From positions 1 through 64,000 of the forward strand of contig JAJKFJ010022148.1 of the NCBI GenBank assembly GCA_027382625.1: a stretch of 64,000 bases of DNA, written 5' to 3'. Under the pieces are notes generated by a model. That model was not told where the DNA came from and did no database searches. It saw only the letters and a program-made list of their open reading frames with translations. Below, one piece after another: positions 11,987 through 23,400 of the stretch (position 1 is the stretch's first letter; every line of letters starts with the position of its first letter). The DNA comes from Tetmemena sp. SeJ-2015 (taxonomy: Eukaryota; Ciliophora; Spirotrichea; Sporadotrichida; Oxytrichidae). The translations under genes were made by a program, and so were the position numbers.

Positions 11987-12955
11987 TCACTTTCTTATCA
12001 TATTATGGGGTTTTGGGGTTTTGATTGATGCAGATTGCTTCTGATCTTATTTTTAGTGGAGAAGCTTCTCTCCCTCAGAAGCTTGCCTCTTATCTTTTTG
12101 CTTTTTCCACCCCTCTCTGCAGATAGATTTGACTTTCTACACGAGGCCTCTTATCCGCTTGTTACAGTTTTCTCCTTCCACTCGAATCTTTTGCGATTCC
12201 TCAAGTCGGAGAGCGGCTCTCATGTCTTGCAAGATCATCCCTTGGAAGCCTCGAGTGTTGAGCCGGAGCTTGTTTAGCTCTTGCAGATATGTATGTGTGG
12301 CTTCAGGCAGGTGGCAGAGCTGTGAGCACTTCCTGATTTCGAAAGTCTCGAAGCCTGGGCGGCGCCGGATTCCCTAGCTATGAGCGTAGCAGCGATGAGG
12401 GAGGAAGGTGTCTCTTATTGTGGAAGGCTCTCTATTATATGTTTGTCTCATCAATTCGCCAAGAGAATTTTCCACTGTGAGGAGGGCCTACTATACCTCG
12501 TACACGCATTCTCTCAGAGTTTAAGTCTGCCATTTAGCTGTTGCACTCTTGTTGTGGTTTTTGAGTATTTCGGGGAGGCCAGTGATGAGCTGCTGGCATT
12601 GCCGTTGTGAATGTGTTGGTCCGTGAACTATAATCTCATGTTTGCTGAAAGGCTTCGTGTCATCCAAGACGAGGGTGGAGTGGTAGCGGTTGACCGAGCG
12701 TTGGGCCAAGGGATTCCAAGATATGCCAATGGCTGGCCGCTTATTGGTTGTACGATCATTGAGATCTTTAGTATCAGAGGCAAGAGTCCTACTCGACTAG
12801 GTCGCCTGCTCGAACTGTTTACATTGCTGGCTCTTAAGATCATGGCGGTGCTGGCGGAGGTCTGCGTGGCTGAGTGGATTAAAGATATAAGAGCCCGCAG
12901 CGGCAGGCGCGGCTTGGTGGCGGTCAGCATCTTTGTAATTGAAAGTGATCGTTAA
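11987..12955 (-). CDS. Element ORF shared with the 47.3-kb element copy, unknown function
   Basis: One minus-strand frame is open for over 320 codons to the TGA at 11987-11989. It runs through KDADRHQAAPAAAGSYIFNP, then HDLKSQQCKQFEQATQSSRT, NRYHSTLVLDDTKPFSKHEI and a basic tail ending PHNMIRK. The plus-strand copy at 47311-47748 encodes the clearly related NRYHSTLVLDDRNPFSKHEI, and nucleotide similarity extends upstream of both ORFs. Conservation of frame between two dispersed copies supports real coding. No ATG is seen at the expected N-terminus; the first codons may use an upstream exon. The C-terminal residues are encoded across the G4T4 repeats at 12007-12022. No domain recognised. Confidence 0.6.
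12007..12022 (+). repeat. (G4T4)2 telomere-like run
   Basis: GGGGTTTTGGGGTTTT is exactly two units of the spirotrich telomere repeat. The flank to its left (11940-12006) recurs inverted at 60404-60470, suggesting an element terminus. TBE transposons of Oxytricha end in C4A4 repeats, but here the run lies inside an ORF and inside a larger insertion. Confidence 0.7.
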
Positions 12956-13023
12956 TTATTTAAGAAGGGTGGGCGGTTATTTAATCAAAGATACGATCAG
13001 GGTGGTCGGCGGCTGGAATTAGA

Positions 13024-13106
13024 ATTTGGCTGAATGGGTCTCCTACTACTATACTACTACTACTTCACTACAACCTACTACTACTACTAGTGCCATTCAG
13101 CCAAAT
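13024..13106. repeat. Hairpin head of the GC-rich element: 14-bp stem, TAG-rich loop
   Basis: ATTTGGCTGAATGG (13024-13037) and its reverse complement (13093-13106) enclose a tract of CTA repeats. The element ORF lies just inside, on the minus strand. The 47.1-kb copy has the same layout with a different stem sequence. Confidence 0.7.
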
Positions 13107-13176
13107 ATTTCAAGGTAAGTGGGACTTGTATTTTGTTTACTCCACTTCCGCAATTTGAAATGATCCTATACTATTA

Positions 13177-15513
13177 GATGTTAAGTTCTCTCGCTTTCAT
13201 CTTCCCCATGAATTGAAATATAATAATTTAATAAGAGTAAATCCTTAAACTCTAATTGGTAGTACTTCATAAATTAAAAACAATAACAGCTTGTTTTAAA
13301 GTACATGGCCACATAAAGGTAATCGCTATTTTATAACTCTTCTTCGCTTTCAATTTCAGTGCACTCCTTTATCACCTCCATTGCCTTTATCATAGTTATC
13401 TCTAAAATATATTTCATGTATTTTTGATTTGAATAATTTTCTCTGCCTTTTTGAGAAGCTCTTAATTACCTCTCTCCCTCATGAAGTTATCAGCAACTCT
13501 AAAGTAGATTTTGCACACTTAATTTCAATATAATAGAATAGAATAGCTAATAGTTGATTTAATAACTTGTAAATGGTTCTAGTGATAGATTTATCTAATA
13601 TTATAGGCAAAAATTTAATTTTTAAATTTTGGTCTCCAAAATTTTTTCCTTTGACATGACTATTTTTGCAAGATGAGATTTTGTTTATTATCATAATCTT
13701 GGATTTTAAGCTAAAATCCAAGGCAAGGTAGCAATAAATACAGAAACTAAGAAAATGAAATGATCCTTCAAAAAATATAATCCTGAAATTAAAGCAAATA
13801 AATATTAAATAACGAAGCTTGTTCACTTCTATCTCAGTTTTAAATAGATTCAGAGCTAATAGGGCACTTAAAACAATAGTTATGTAAGTTCTCTCTAAAA
13901 ATAATTTGAGTTCTAATCTCCAATCAAGTTATAAATTACATATTGCTTAGGTTTGAGAGATATTATAAACTGGTAAACTATGCTCTTAGTAAAAGATATT
14001 AGTTTCTTGTAGACATTTTTATCATAAGTAAATAGATTCCACAGTTGTAGATTTATTCACAGACTTTAGTAAGTCTATATGATCTTATCTCTGATGATGA
14101 CTTTCGATTTTAAGCTTTAAACTCTCAACAAATTAGAAGTAAATACAAAAAGCTATAAAATAGAAATTAAAGAGAGACATGGGAAATATTTTTTTAAAGA
14201 TGAAATATGTTTGTTATATAAATCTTAATTTTATAATATATCTGAGATAAGATTCGTAGTGTTTATGAGCCTCCTCAGTTTAAAGCAACTCCTTAGCTTA
14301 ATCTCCCCTCTCCTTATATATAGAAGCTAACTAAAAAGTGTCTTTGTGATGCTCAAAAATCATTTAAGCCTTGTCAAGATACTCATTCAAAGAATCATTA
14401 TCTAATTTATTTCAATTAAAATATTTTAATGATTGCACTTTGAGCGCTTGTAGAACTTCCAAAACGTAAAAGCCATAGTCCTGTAAATGACGCCAATATA
14501 ATTAAATAGTTATTATTTATGCCTAACTAGATATTCATTCTATCTCCATTTATATTTCTTTCCACAATTACAAGTGCTTTGTCAATATACTCCATTGTTT
14601 TTTGTAAAGAATTTAAAACTTGGAAAGTTTTCCCATAAAGAATATACACCTTCGCCAGATATTTCCATATAATGCTCTCGTGCTGTTCGAATTAAACTTA
14701 AATCCTTTTTAGCAAAGAAAATAAAAATAATTGAACATGGTTTAGTTGAAGAAAATATGGGCTTTTTCTTAGCATTTCGGGAAGTCATAGCATCTTTTTT
14801 CATTCCTGACATCCCAAAATCTGATCTTCGCTCTCAGGTAAAGTGAGATTTGTAGTTCTCCTGAGTCTAACTTTTTCACCAAGTCATCTATGATTCTCTT
14901 AGAAATTTTCATATCGCCCATTTACTGGTAGTAAAGAATAAATTTTTAATAAAGGTTGAAATTCGTCCACAAATAAATTCTTGATTCATTCCAAATTTCA
15001 AAATATAAAGGCTAAATTTTAAGATTGAGATCTTTTGCTTGGTTTTAAATATGTCTTTCTTAAATTTTTATCGGCCTATAGAAAGTCAATCTCTGATAGA
15101 AATTCATGTATGCTTAGTAAACATGATCTCTTTTGTTATGAATTTAAAACAACTATTTGTTTAAAAAAACTAATTCAGCATGATTATTATAGCTGTCTCA
15201 TTACTTTCCTAATTTTTTTCGTAATTTATTTTTATTTCGCCTTTTGAATAAGTGCTTTGGCTTGCAGTTCCTGATCTGAGTGCTGTACTATGAATTCATC
15301 TATCATCTAATCAATCTACTTTCTCCCTGATTTGTATTTGCATTCTAAATTTAAATCCAAACGTTTTTGCCTCAGAGCTAAAAATTCTTCAATGTCGACT
15401 GTTCGTTCTTCCTATATTTATTATAAAGTTTAGTCTGCATGAGGCTGAATGTCTTCTAATTAGATATTCTCTGTACTATTGCTCTGATCAGAAACTATAT
15501 TTTGACCTTCCAT
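13177..15513 (-). CDS. 5' half of TPR-protein gene copy 1
   Basis: ATG at 15511-15513 opens with MEGQNIVSDQSNSTENIQLE and continues through EEFLALRQKRLDLNLECKYK, with TAA/TAG as Gln. Later exons are AT-rich-spaced but alignable along the length to copy 2 (20454-24878). In copy 2 the corresponding region shows helix pairs of TPR type (HESIVWKYLAKVYILYGKTF, then LDKAQRIFEHHKDTFQLASI). Introns start GT and end AG. The copy stops at 13177, where the 11.56-kb insertion begins, and resumes at 1613. It retains the unoccupied sites of the palindromic element (14236-14239) and of the MITE (15540-15547) found in copy 2. Function unknown; TPR proteins usually act as assembly scaffolds. Confidence 0.65.
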
Positions 15514-15547
15514 GTCTGATGAAAATATATTTTAAACGCGATTAAAC

Positions 15548-17203
15548 TATACGTGATCAAGAATTATTTTTTGAAAATAATGCTTATTAATTTTAATTCT
15601 CATTTCATATGGATAAATAAAGAGTTTTTTAAAAAAATGTCAAATTTTCTATTTTAGATGAATCTAAAAGATTATTAAATCATTTTAATCCTCATAATAT
15701 TTGTTTATAGTCACAAACCTTTATTGTTCTTAAAGATAAAGATAAAATACTCTTAGAATATTTATAGATAGAGGTGACTGTGATAATTAATTCATCCAGA
15801 ATATTTTATTAAAATCCCTGTTTTTTATATATATAATTCTCATTTTATCTAAAATTTTATTTAATGCCATTTTATTTCACTGAATGTTATAATGCTAGAA
15901 GATTTTTAATCAATCATAAGGGTTTAAATACTTTTTAAAATGAAGGTGCAAATAATCCGTTTGTAAATCTGAAGATATTTTTTAATAAAGGGATGCGAGT
16001 TATTGTGGCAAAGACTATTGCAAGAACTGTAATAGTTTCCAAGTGTAGCTCAATATACTTTTGGAGCAAAATCTCCTCTCTTTAGATTGGGGGACACAAA
16101 AAGAGTAATGGTTGCATTTCTGAAACATATTTTTAAAATCATATTCATTCCTCCCTATAGTATGGATTAAATAAGTAATTAAAAGAGAGAAAGCATTGAA
16201 ATTTTTGTTTAGTCCACATAAATCAATGATTTATAAGCAAATTAATTTTTCTTGTATTTTTAGGGGTTTCATCCTGGAAAAATCAAATCATTTATTTACC
16301 AACTTTAAACTTATGAATAAAAAATATCGAAAAAATACTTTACACTCATTATAGTAGTAAATGTTTCTAATAACATTGTTTCTCTATACTTCCTAATAAA
16401 CTTAATTAAGTTTAGATTATTCATTTTTAAAGCTTATTTGCATAAATTTTTAGCATTAATTTTTGAATTCAGCTCATAAATTTTATATTATTCTTTGAAG
16501 ACACATTTATCTTTGCATTTATTTTCTCATCCATTAAAATTAAAGGTATTGCAAATAGATAATTACAATCGCTTAATATAAAAAACCAACATTAAAAAAT
16601 ATTTATATTATAATACTCAATAATTATCGATAATTAAAATCTTCGTGCACTCATAATTTCATTAAATTAAGGCTTCTAATGTCTAATTTAAAACGAGAAA
16701 ATTATCTATTTTTGTCATATAGAGCATCATCTTAACATATTTTACAAGATCCAATTCCGTTTTTCTCTTCTTTAACTACGAATCCCACAAAAACTGTAAA
16801 ACTAATAAGCTATACTAGTCAAAATATCCACATATTTTTGTGGTTAGGCTCTGGCGAACTAAATTAACTCTCAAATGCAATCGAATATCATCAATAAACT
16901 CTATCTGTTAGTAAAGCATAAAAAATCTCCATCTTCAATCATCCAAATTCACATAATAGAAATAGAATAGAAAAATAAATCAGGAATCAAATTGAACTAT
17001 TCTCTCTAAAATTCTAATTCATATATACAAGATATTTACCATCATCCATAATCCCAAAATGAAAATCTCCAGGACACTGAAATTTAAAAATCAAATTTTT
17101 AACTCTTTAATTCTCTGTCAAATTTAAATATGCCCATTAGAAAATTCTATATGAAATACAATAATTAAATAAATCTTCTTTATGACGTGTATGTATGTTT
17201 GCA
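15548..17203. other. AT-rich intergenic DNA, nothing identified
   Basis: Very AT-rich. I see no exon with host-like composition, no repeat shared elsewhere in the window, and no RNA gene. Confidence 0.5.
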
Positions 17204-17800
17204 TCAATTCCTATTCTTAAGAGCAACAAAAGCTGCAGTAGAAATTAAAGTAATCCCTGTTGTGATAGCTCCAAAGAAAAGAATAGGTCTATCTTTGATA
17301 AGTAATTAGATTGCATTCATCTGCATTCTTTCCTTCTACCTCTTACACTTTATTATCATGTTCTCAGCTGTTAAATTAATATTTTTTAAAAACAAAGATC
17401 TTGATTTAGCTGCTCCAAAAATCCCTGTCACGTCGATCTCTCTGTTATTAATTGTCTTGATCATCATTTCTCTTAGTTTTTCTGCGAACTTCAAACTTTC
17501 ATCGTAGCGTCCCATCTCGTACAATATTAGCTAAAATATTGTAGCAAATATAATAGACGAATTAGTGATTGATTCTAGATGAAACTTGATAGCAATGTGT
17601 TTTGAAGTTCTTGTGAACCGCTAAGTATGTCTAATTCAAAATAAATAAGAGGTGAGATTTATGAATAACTATATTTAATTAATTGCTTCTCAAGATACTC
17701 CAAGGCTACTTCATATTGCTTAGCTTAAAAAGCTGCATTCTTTATTACGTTGTTCATGCAGATATGCAAATCCACTTTGTCATTAAATTGAATGTCTTAA
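17204..17800 (-). CDS. C-terminal part of a TPR-like protein with a terminal membrane segment
   Basis: The minus-strand frame ends at TGA 17204-17206. The last exon contains YEMGRYDESLKFAEKLREMM (a TPR-like helix) and ends in a hydrophobic stretch, ILFFGAITTGITLISTAAFV, then ALKNRN, which looks like a tail anchor or single membrane helix. An upstream piece near 17650-17790 reads NAAFQAKQYEVALEYLEKQL in another frame, joined by an intron or IES not resolved here. The 5' end is not identified. By style it resembles the TPR gene family on both sides, but the C-terminal membrane segment is different. Confidence 0.55.
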
Positions 17801-18435
17801 ATGTAAATAAAAAACACACACTTATTTCTAAAGATAGTAAATTTAGTTTTGATATTGTTTAGTATTTAATTGATAATATGAGTTAATAAATAAAATGGAT
17901 TAATTCATGACTGTTGTTGAAGAGTGTTATATTTAAAATGTATGAAGACATTTCGGACACCAATTCTTAGAACTTATATCCTGTGAATGTATATTTGGAG
18001 TGTTTAGTAAAAAGTTAGAAGTGAAACAAATTTAATCAAAGTATAGATAATTAAGAGTTGGGAAATTCGCTCCATCATATCAAGTAGTTGAAGGGTACCA
18101 CGGACTTAATTAAAGACGAAAATGATATCATTTTTCTAATTGGAATTTAAAAGCCGAATATATCAGAATTTACGAATATCTGGAATTATTTTGTAACTCC
18201 AATTTATTTTAGCCCATCATCTTAAATTCCAATTAAATTGTAACTATATAATGAGCTCCATCTGTCTTCTCAATTCTTCTACTTAATCTTAAGTTTGCTT
18301 CCAGCTTATTTCTTAATTTACGACTTGATTAATATATCTTAATATGAAATTATTATTTAGAGTTATATAAATTATTTTTTTAAATTTAAATATAATGAAT
18401 CTGTAATCATTTTGAAGATAAAAAAAATACTTGAG

Positions 18436-18550
18436 TTGATATTAAAGTAAAGTAAAGTAAAGTAAAATTTTAGGAATATAATTAATAATCAATTTCATTA
18501 AATCAGTACTTTCGTACTGTTTATAGAAATCAGTTACTATCCTATGTAAT
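18436..18550. repeat. Dispersed repeat with GTAAA units, second copy at 61395-61505
   Basis: A run of AGTAAAGTAAAGTAAAGTAAA is followed by similar sequence in both copies (TTTAGGAATATAA/TTTGAGGAATGTAA, ACTTTCGTACTG/ACTTATCGTACTA, TACTATCCTATGTAA/TACCATCCTATGTAA). Confidence 0.65.
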
Positions 18551-18730
18551 GAGTTGATATTAATTTTGTTGTTAATTAAGATTTTGATACGAAAAATAAG
18601 AAAAAATTAGGAGATTATTTAATATTCTAAAAATCAAGCATAAATACAAAAATAAAATGAAATTAGTCTCTTCTGATTTAGCTTATTGCCTGTTATTTTT
18701 ATTTAAATATATAAGAATTTAATTTGTGTA

Positions 18731-19095
18731 ATGGAAGAAGGAGCAGACAGCATTTTTCTATAGAGAAAGTGATAATCTATTATCCAAAGTAAGTAGGCAC
18801 AGATTTTAATTCAAGATACCTTCCACTCAATTGATGAATCCAATTTGAAGAAAGCAATAAGTAGCAGCTGGTACCTCAATTAGCTTATACAGAAATTAGT
18901 AAATAACTTCTTGGATTACAGAGATTATTTGAAACTCAAGAGAAGGATAAAACAGAAATGAATGCATTTAGAGCCATCATTATCAGCTAAACTTTCAAAA
19001 AATGAGCAATCTCGTTTATCAGAGTGCATTTTATCGTACCAGTACCTAAGAAGGACAATTCTAATACACTTCTATTAATTCAAACACAGTAGGTC
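18731..19095 (+). CDS. Small gene, unknown product, at least one IES
   Basis: A candidate ATG at 18731 (MEEGADSIFLQRK) is followed, after an unresolved interruption, by a frame containing SIDESNLKKAISSSWYLNQL and DYRDYLKLKRRIKQ. Removing 18953-18983, flanked by CAG, joins this in frame to LNFQKMSNLVYQSAFYRTST and QEGQFQYTSINSNT. The latter ends at a possible GTAGGT splice donor near 19090. The downstream exon is not identified. No domain recognised. In-frame TAA/TAG codons are used as Gln. The neighbouring MITE at 19780 is outside the gene. Confidence 0.5.
18953..18983 (+). other. Putative IES, pointer CAG
   Basis: 31 bp starting with CAG and followed by CAG at 18984-18986. Removal eliminates an in-frame TGA (18957) and restores the frame. 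Confidence 0.5.
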
Positions 19096-19779
19096 ATCTA
19101 TATTAAAATAATCATGTCTAATGAATACAGTAGTAATAAAATTTGTATTTTTAAACTAGGAGCTATACATTAATTCTCATTATTCTACCAAGAAAGTTAG
19201 AATAATGAGAAATTTTTTTTTCAAAAACAAAAAAAGCAAGACATGCTATATTATATTCTCGATACTATAATGGAACGTTATATTCTAAGAATAGGGATGT
19301 GGCCCCGAAATCAACTTGGGTACGGAGATCAGAGGCCATTACTTAATTACCTTCTTGTTCCTTTTATCCTCCTAGAGAAGATCTAGATTAGTAATCAATG
19401 CGTCTGAGAATAGTGAAGAGTGTTTAATTGAAGAGTGCGTAAGTCCTTGTGAATCTAGAAGCTCTTAGAGATGAACATTACTCACCAAATATGGCCTCCT
19501 TTTTAAACATTTGTGACCCCTCTCTTCGAATAGTAGTACCTACAAATGAAAAATGATCTTGTTAAAAATCGCCAAGGGATTCATATGTGGGGATGCAAGA
19601 GTATGTTCTTATGCACTAATTTTGCATTTCCTGCTGGGATAACATTTCAAGTTTAGCCACATGTATTACTCTGCACTATTTGTTCTGAATGTGTGAACTA
19701 GCACCGAAGAGTGTCCTTTACCAACAAAGGCCTAAGTCATTTTTTCTACTTCTAAGATTAGTCAACATTAACAGAAGAA

Positions 19780-20410
19780 GGGGGGAAGCCTTTCCTCGTC
19801 ATCCACTTTTTTCGTGAAAAAATGAAAAATAATTATACAGCCTAAAATCAGCCAAAAATTACAATTCTTTGGTCCAAATTCAAATCCAAAAGGTTTAACC
19901 TGTTCATATTCTCCAATTTAGAAAATTTTGGAGAACTTATAAAGAAATTTTATTTGTTAAAAATTTAATTGTAAAAAGATTATAATATAATTTAAGAAAA
20001 TAAGATACCTTAATAAGTTTATGGTTTCTAATGTAACAATTAATTCATAGATGTTTAAACTTATATATAAGAGCTTTAGAATTCTCTTACTTTAGAGCAC
20101 ACATTAAAGTCTAGTTAGTTTAAAAATTAGCGTCTTGATCTATTTATTATTTATTTCAATATTATTTTATTCAAACTTGATAAATTAAGAAATCATATTT
20201 TTTACATTTATAGAGTAGTCTAAAAGATTAATTTTTCTCTCTTCTACATGCAAAATTTTAAGATGCTTTTTATAAATAGAAGAATATGAGCATGTTAGAC
20301 ACTTTGGATTTGAATTTGGACTAAGGAATTGTTGTTTTTAGCTGATTTTAGGCTAGATAGTGATTTTTCATATTTTGATGAAAAAAGTGGATGACGAGGA
20401 AGGGCCCCCC
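19780..20410. mobile_element. MITE, 631 bp, G6/C6 termini, 8-bp TSD CAGAAGAA
   Basis: The left end GGGGGGAAGCCTTTCCTCG and the right end CGAGGAAGGGCCCCCC form the outer part of an inverted repeat of roughly 130 bp (TCATCCACTTTTTTC, CCTAAAATCAGC inward). It is flanked by CAGAAGAA at 19772-19779 and 20411-20418. No coding capacity. Same family as 24912-25536 and the remnant at 1-254; the outer sequence is shared with 32542-33151. Confidence 0.88.
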
Positions 20411-20453
20411 CAGAAGAATTTAGGGGTTAGCTTTGAAGCCTGAGTTTAGGAGC

Positions 20454-23400
20454 TCAAAATACTAGCTATCGGGGTTGCTAATTTAAATGAGTGTATAGAA
20501 TTCCTCCACTTAATAGAGTGTTCCTAGATTTAGTTGTGTACATATTTTACTTAGACCATCTAGGGTTACTCCTTAATTTTATTTAAAATCCTTAGATATC
20601 ATTTCCCCTAAAAATTAAGCTTTTATTCTGTTGTAAAAAAGAAGCTAGTGTAGAATAAAGCTATTTTAAGAGTTCTTATAGTAATAAAATTTTGCTTTGA
20701 TGAGTGTAAATTCTGACCTTAGCCAAGATGGTTTAGAAGGGATTGATGCGATTGATTTTCTCTTGCACTTCCAAGCAGATTTAGTATATCTTATTCTAAA
20801 TTTATTTCAAAAGAGAAAGAGGAATTAAAATTTAGATCTTAGAAGCCTCTCCGAATTCTTGCAGTTTGAACAATGTCTCCGCTAGAGCTTGCATAGTCTC
20901 AAGTACCTAGCTGTGATAGAGCCCATAAATAGCTTTTTAAATTCGAAGGCATTTCTCCAATACCTACTTGATATTTTTAGAGTATTGGTATTCTACACTG
21001 TGGTCTCTCCCACTCATCTCAGTGTAAACTTTTTATTTATCAAAATATATCATGAGGTTAAGCATTAAATAACATTAGTAAGTGTAATAAGCCATATAGA
21101 CAGCCTCAAAGTATGGATTCATGTCATCGCCTTCAAACATCTGCAAAAATTTCTCCTCCACGTATTTAATTTGCTTGTAGCCTTGAGAATATCTAATAAA
21201 AGCATTTTAAACATTTTAAATTAAGAAAAGGTCTTGGGATCCATAAAACATCTCAGACCATCAAACAACTAGAATGTAATTCCAATAAGACTTTGTAATA
21301 AATTCATTATGAATTCTTTAAAAAACACTGTCCTTTCCTAGAATTGTTTCAATCACATTTTGAGATCTCTTTATCATATTAAATGCTTTCATTGGTTTCT
21401 ATTACATTTGTTGGGCCACTATATCAAAATTTATCATAATATATAAGAATATCAATGCCGTAAGCAATGTAGTAGATGCTTTCTGCAGTAAAGAATCGCT
21501 TGAGGAGCCTTTTGTATTTCTTATTGTATTCCTCGTGCTTCTCAATTAAATCTAATTCTTGTAAGTCATCTATAATAAATTTACTACACATTTTCCATTT
21601 CACTATAATGAACTAGTAGTAACCTTGCATGATCAAGTGCTCATCTCCGTCATTCGCGTTGAGATAGATTCTCTCGCTAATTGCGTACTAGTCTAGTGCT
21701 CCCTAGGCGTCAAGTTCTCTCGCTTTCATCCTCCCCATGAATTAAAATATAATAATTTACTAAGAGTAAATTCTTAAACTCTAATTGGTAGTACACGCTT
21801 AATTTAGCAAGAACAATTTATTTAAGTACATGGCCACGTAAAGGTAATCGCTATTTTATAGCTCCTCTTCATTTTCAACTTCAGTGCGCTCCTTTATCAC
21901 CTCCAATGCCTTTTTCATAGTTATCTCTAAAATATACCTATTATAAGTGTTGAATTGAATAATTTTCTCAGCCTTTTTTAGAAGTTCTTTGTTCGCTCTC
22001 TCCCTCATTAAGTTATCAGCAACTCTAATGTAGATCTTGTTCACTTAATTTAAATATAATAGAATATATTATAGTTGATTTATAATAACTTGTAAATGGT
22101 TCTAATGATGGGTTTATTTTATATCATAGGCCAAAATATAATTTTGAAAAATCCTTTAAATATATTTTTTTCTTTTAACCTTAGTATAGTTGTAAGATAA
22201 AGTTTTGTTTATTTTGATAAATTTTTATTCGTTAAAATCATAAATAGGATAACAATAAGCTTTGAAAATGAAATGGCTCTTCACTAATTATAATCCCGAG
22301 ATTAGAACAAGCTAATATTAAATAATGTAGCTTGATAAACTCTATCTCAGTTTAAGTAAGATTCTGAGCTGGAGGGGCACCTGAAGCTTTTAATAGTTTT
22401 TTTTTTCTCTACAAATAAATTGAGTTCTAATCTCCCATCAAGCTATAAATTAAAAATCGATAACATTCTCTTAATAAAAGATATTAGTTTCTTGTAGACA
22501 TTTTTATCATTAGTAAATAGATTCCACAGTTGTAGATTTATTCACAAACTTTAGCAAGTCTAAATGCTATTATCTCTGATGATGAAATCCAATTTTAAGA
22601 TTTAAACTCTCAACAAATTAGAAGAAAATACAAATAAAGCTATAAAATAGAAATTAAAGAGTGATGTGAGGCATCTCTTTTAAGATGAAATATGTTTGTT
22701 AAATAAATCTTAATTTTATAATATTGAAAAAATGGCATTGATTTCGCAAAATTATTAACAAATACAAGAATATTACTCTTCAGTTGCTGATGCAAGGCCT
22801 AGTTTCTTAGTTTAGCTCCTCTAAAAGACTGGCAGTTTGAAAATTTTACTTTATAATTTAAATTTAAGAGATTATGTATTCAAATAATAATTAGCTAAGC
22901 TGAAGGCTTTCATTCTGTGAAATTTAACTCTGAAGAAATATAATATCTGAGATCTAGAAAAGTTTTTGGAAAAGTTTGAAATTAAGAAATGATTGCTCAA
23001 ATATTTGACATTAAAATTAGATAAAAACATGTGAGTTGAAGTAAAACTCCATTCTGATGTAGTAAAACTCCATCTCTAAATTTTAAAAGTAGCCAATCAG
23101 AGACTTAATAATTAAAAATTATTAAGCAAAGCAGAGTCTCTGATTGGCTACTTTTAAAATTTAGAGATGGAGTTTTACTACATCAGAATGGAGTTTTACT
23201 TCAACTCACATGTTTTTATCTAATTTTAATGTCAAATATTTGAGCAATCATTTCTTAATTTCAAACTTTTCCAAAAACTTTTCTAGATCTCAGATATTAT
23301 ATTTCTTCAGAGTTAAATTTCACAGAATGAAAGCCTTCAGCTTAGCTAATTATTATTTGAATACATAATCTCTTAAATTTAAATTATAAAGTAAAATTTT

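Larger units (their letters stand above)
1617..13173. mobile_element. 11.56-kb composite insertion with 12-bp TIRs and TTA target duplication
   Basis: The left end reads TAGTATAGGATC and the right end GATCCTATACTA, perfect inverted repeats, flanked by TTA at 1614-1616 and 13174-13176. The left flank continues the copy-1 TPR gene and the right flank resumes it. In copy 2 (about 21700) the two flanks abut: CTAGTGCTCC followed by CTAGGCGTCAAG. The interior is GC-richer than the host and carries a Tc1/IS630-type transposase relic (5467-6258, plus strand), large minus-strand ORFs (1640-2450, 7506-8090, 8613-10220, 11987-12955), TAG-rich tracts and a G4T4 telomere-like run. It may be one large element or nested elements. 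It cannot be assigned to TBE or another named family: the telomeric repeat is internal, not terminal. Confidence 0.8.

Noticed and set aside
12007..12022. G4T4 run as a true telomere or chromosome end
   Set aside because: Only two units, internal, with element sequence on both sides.
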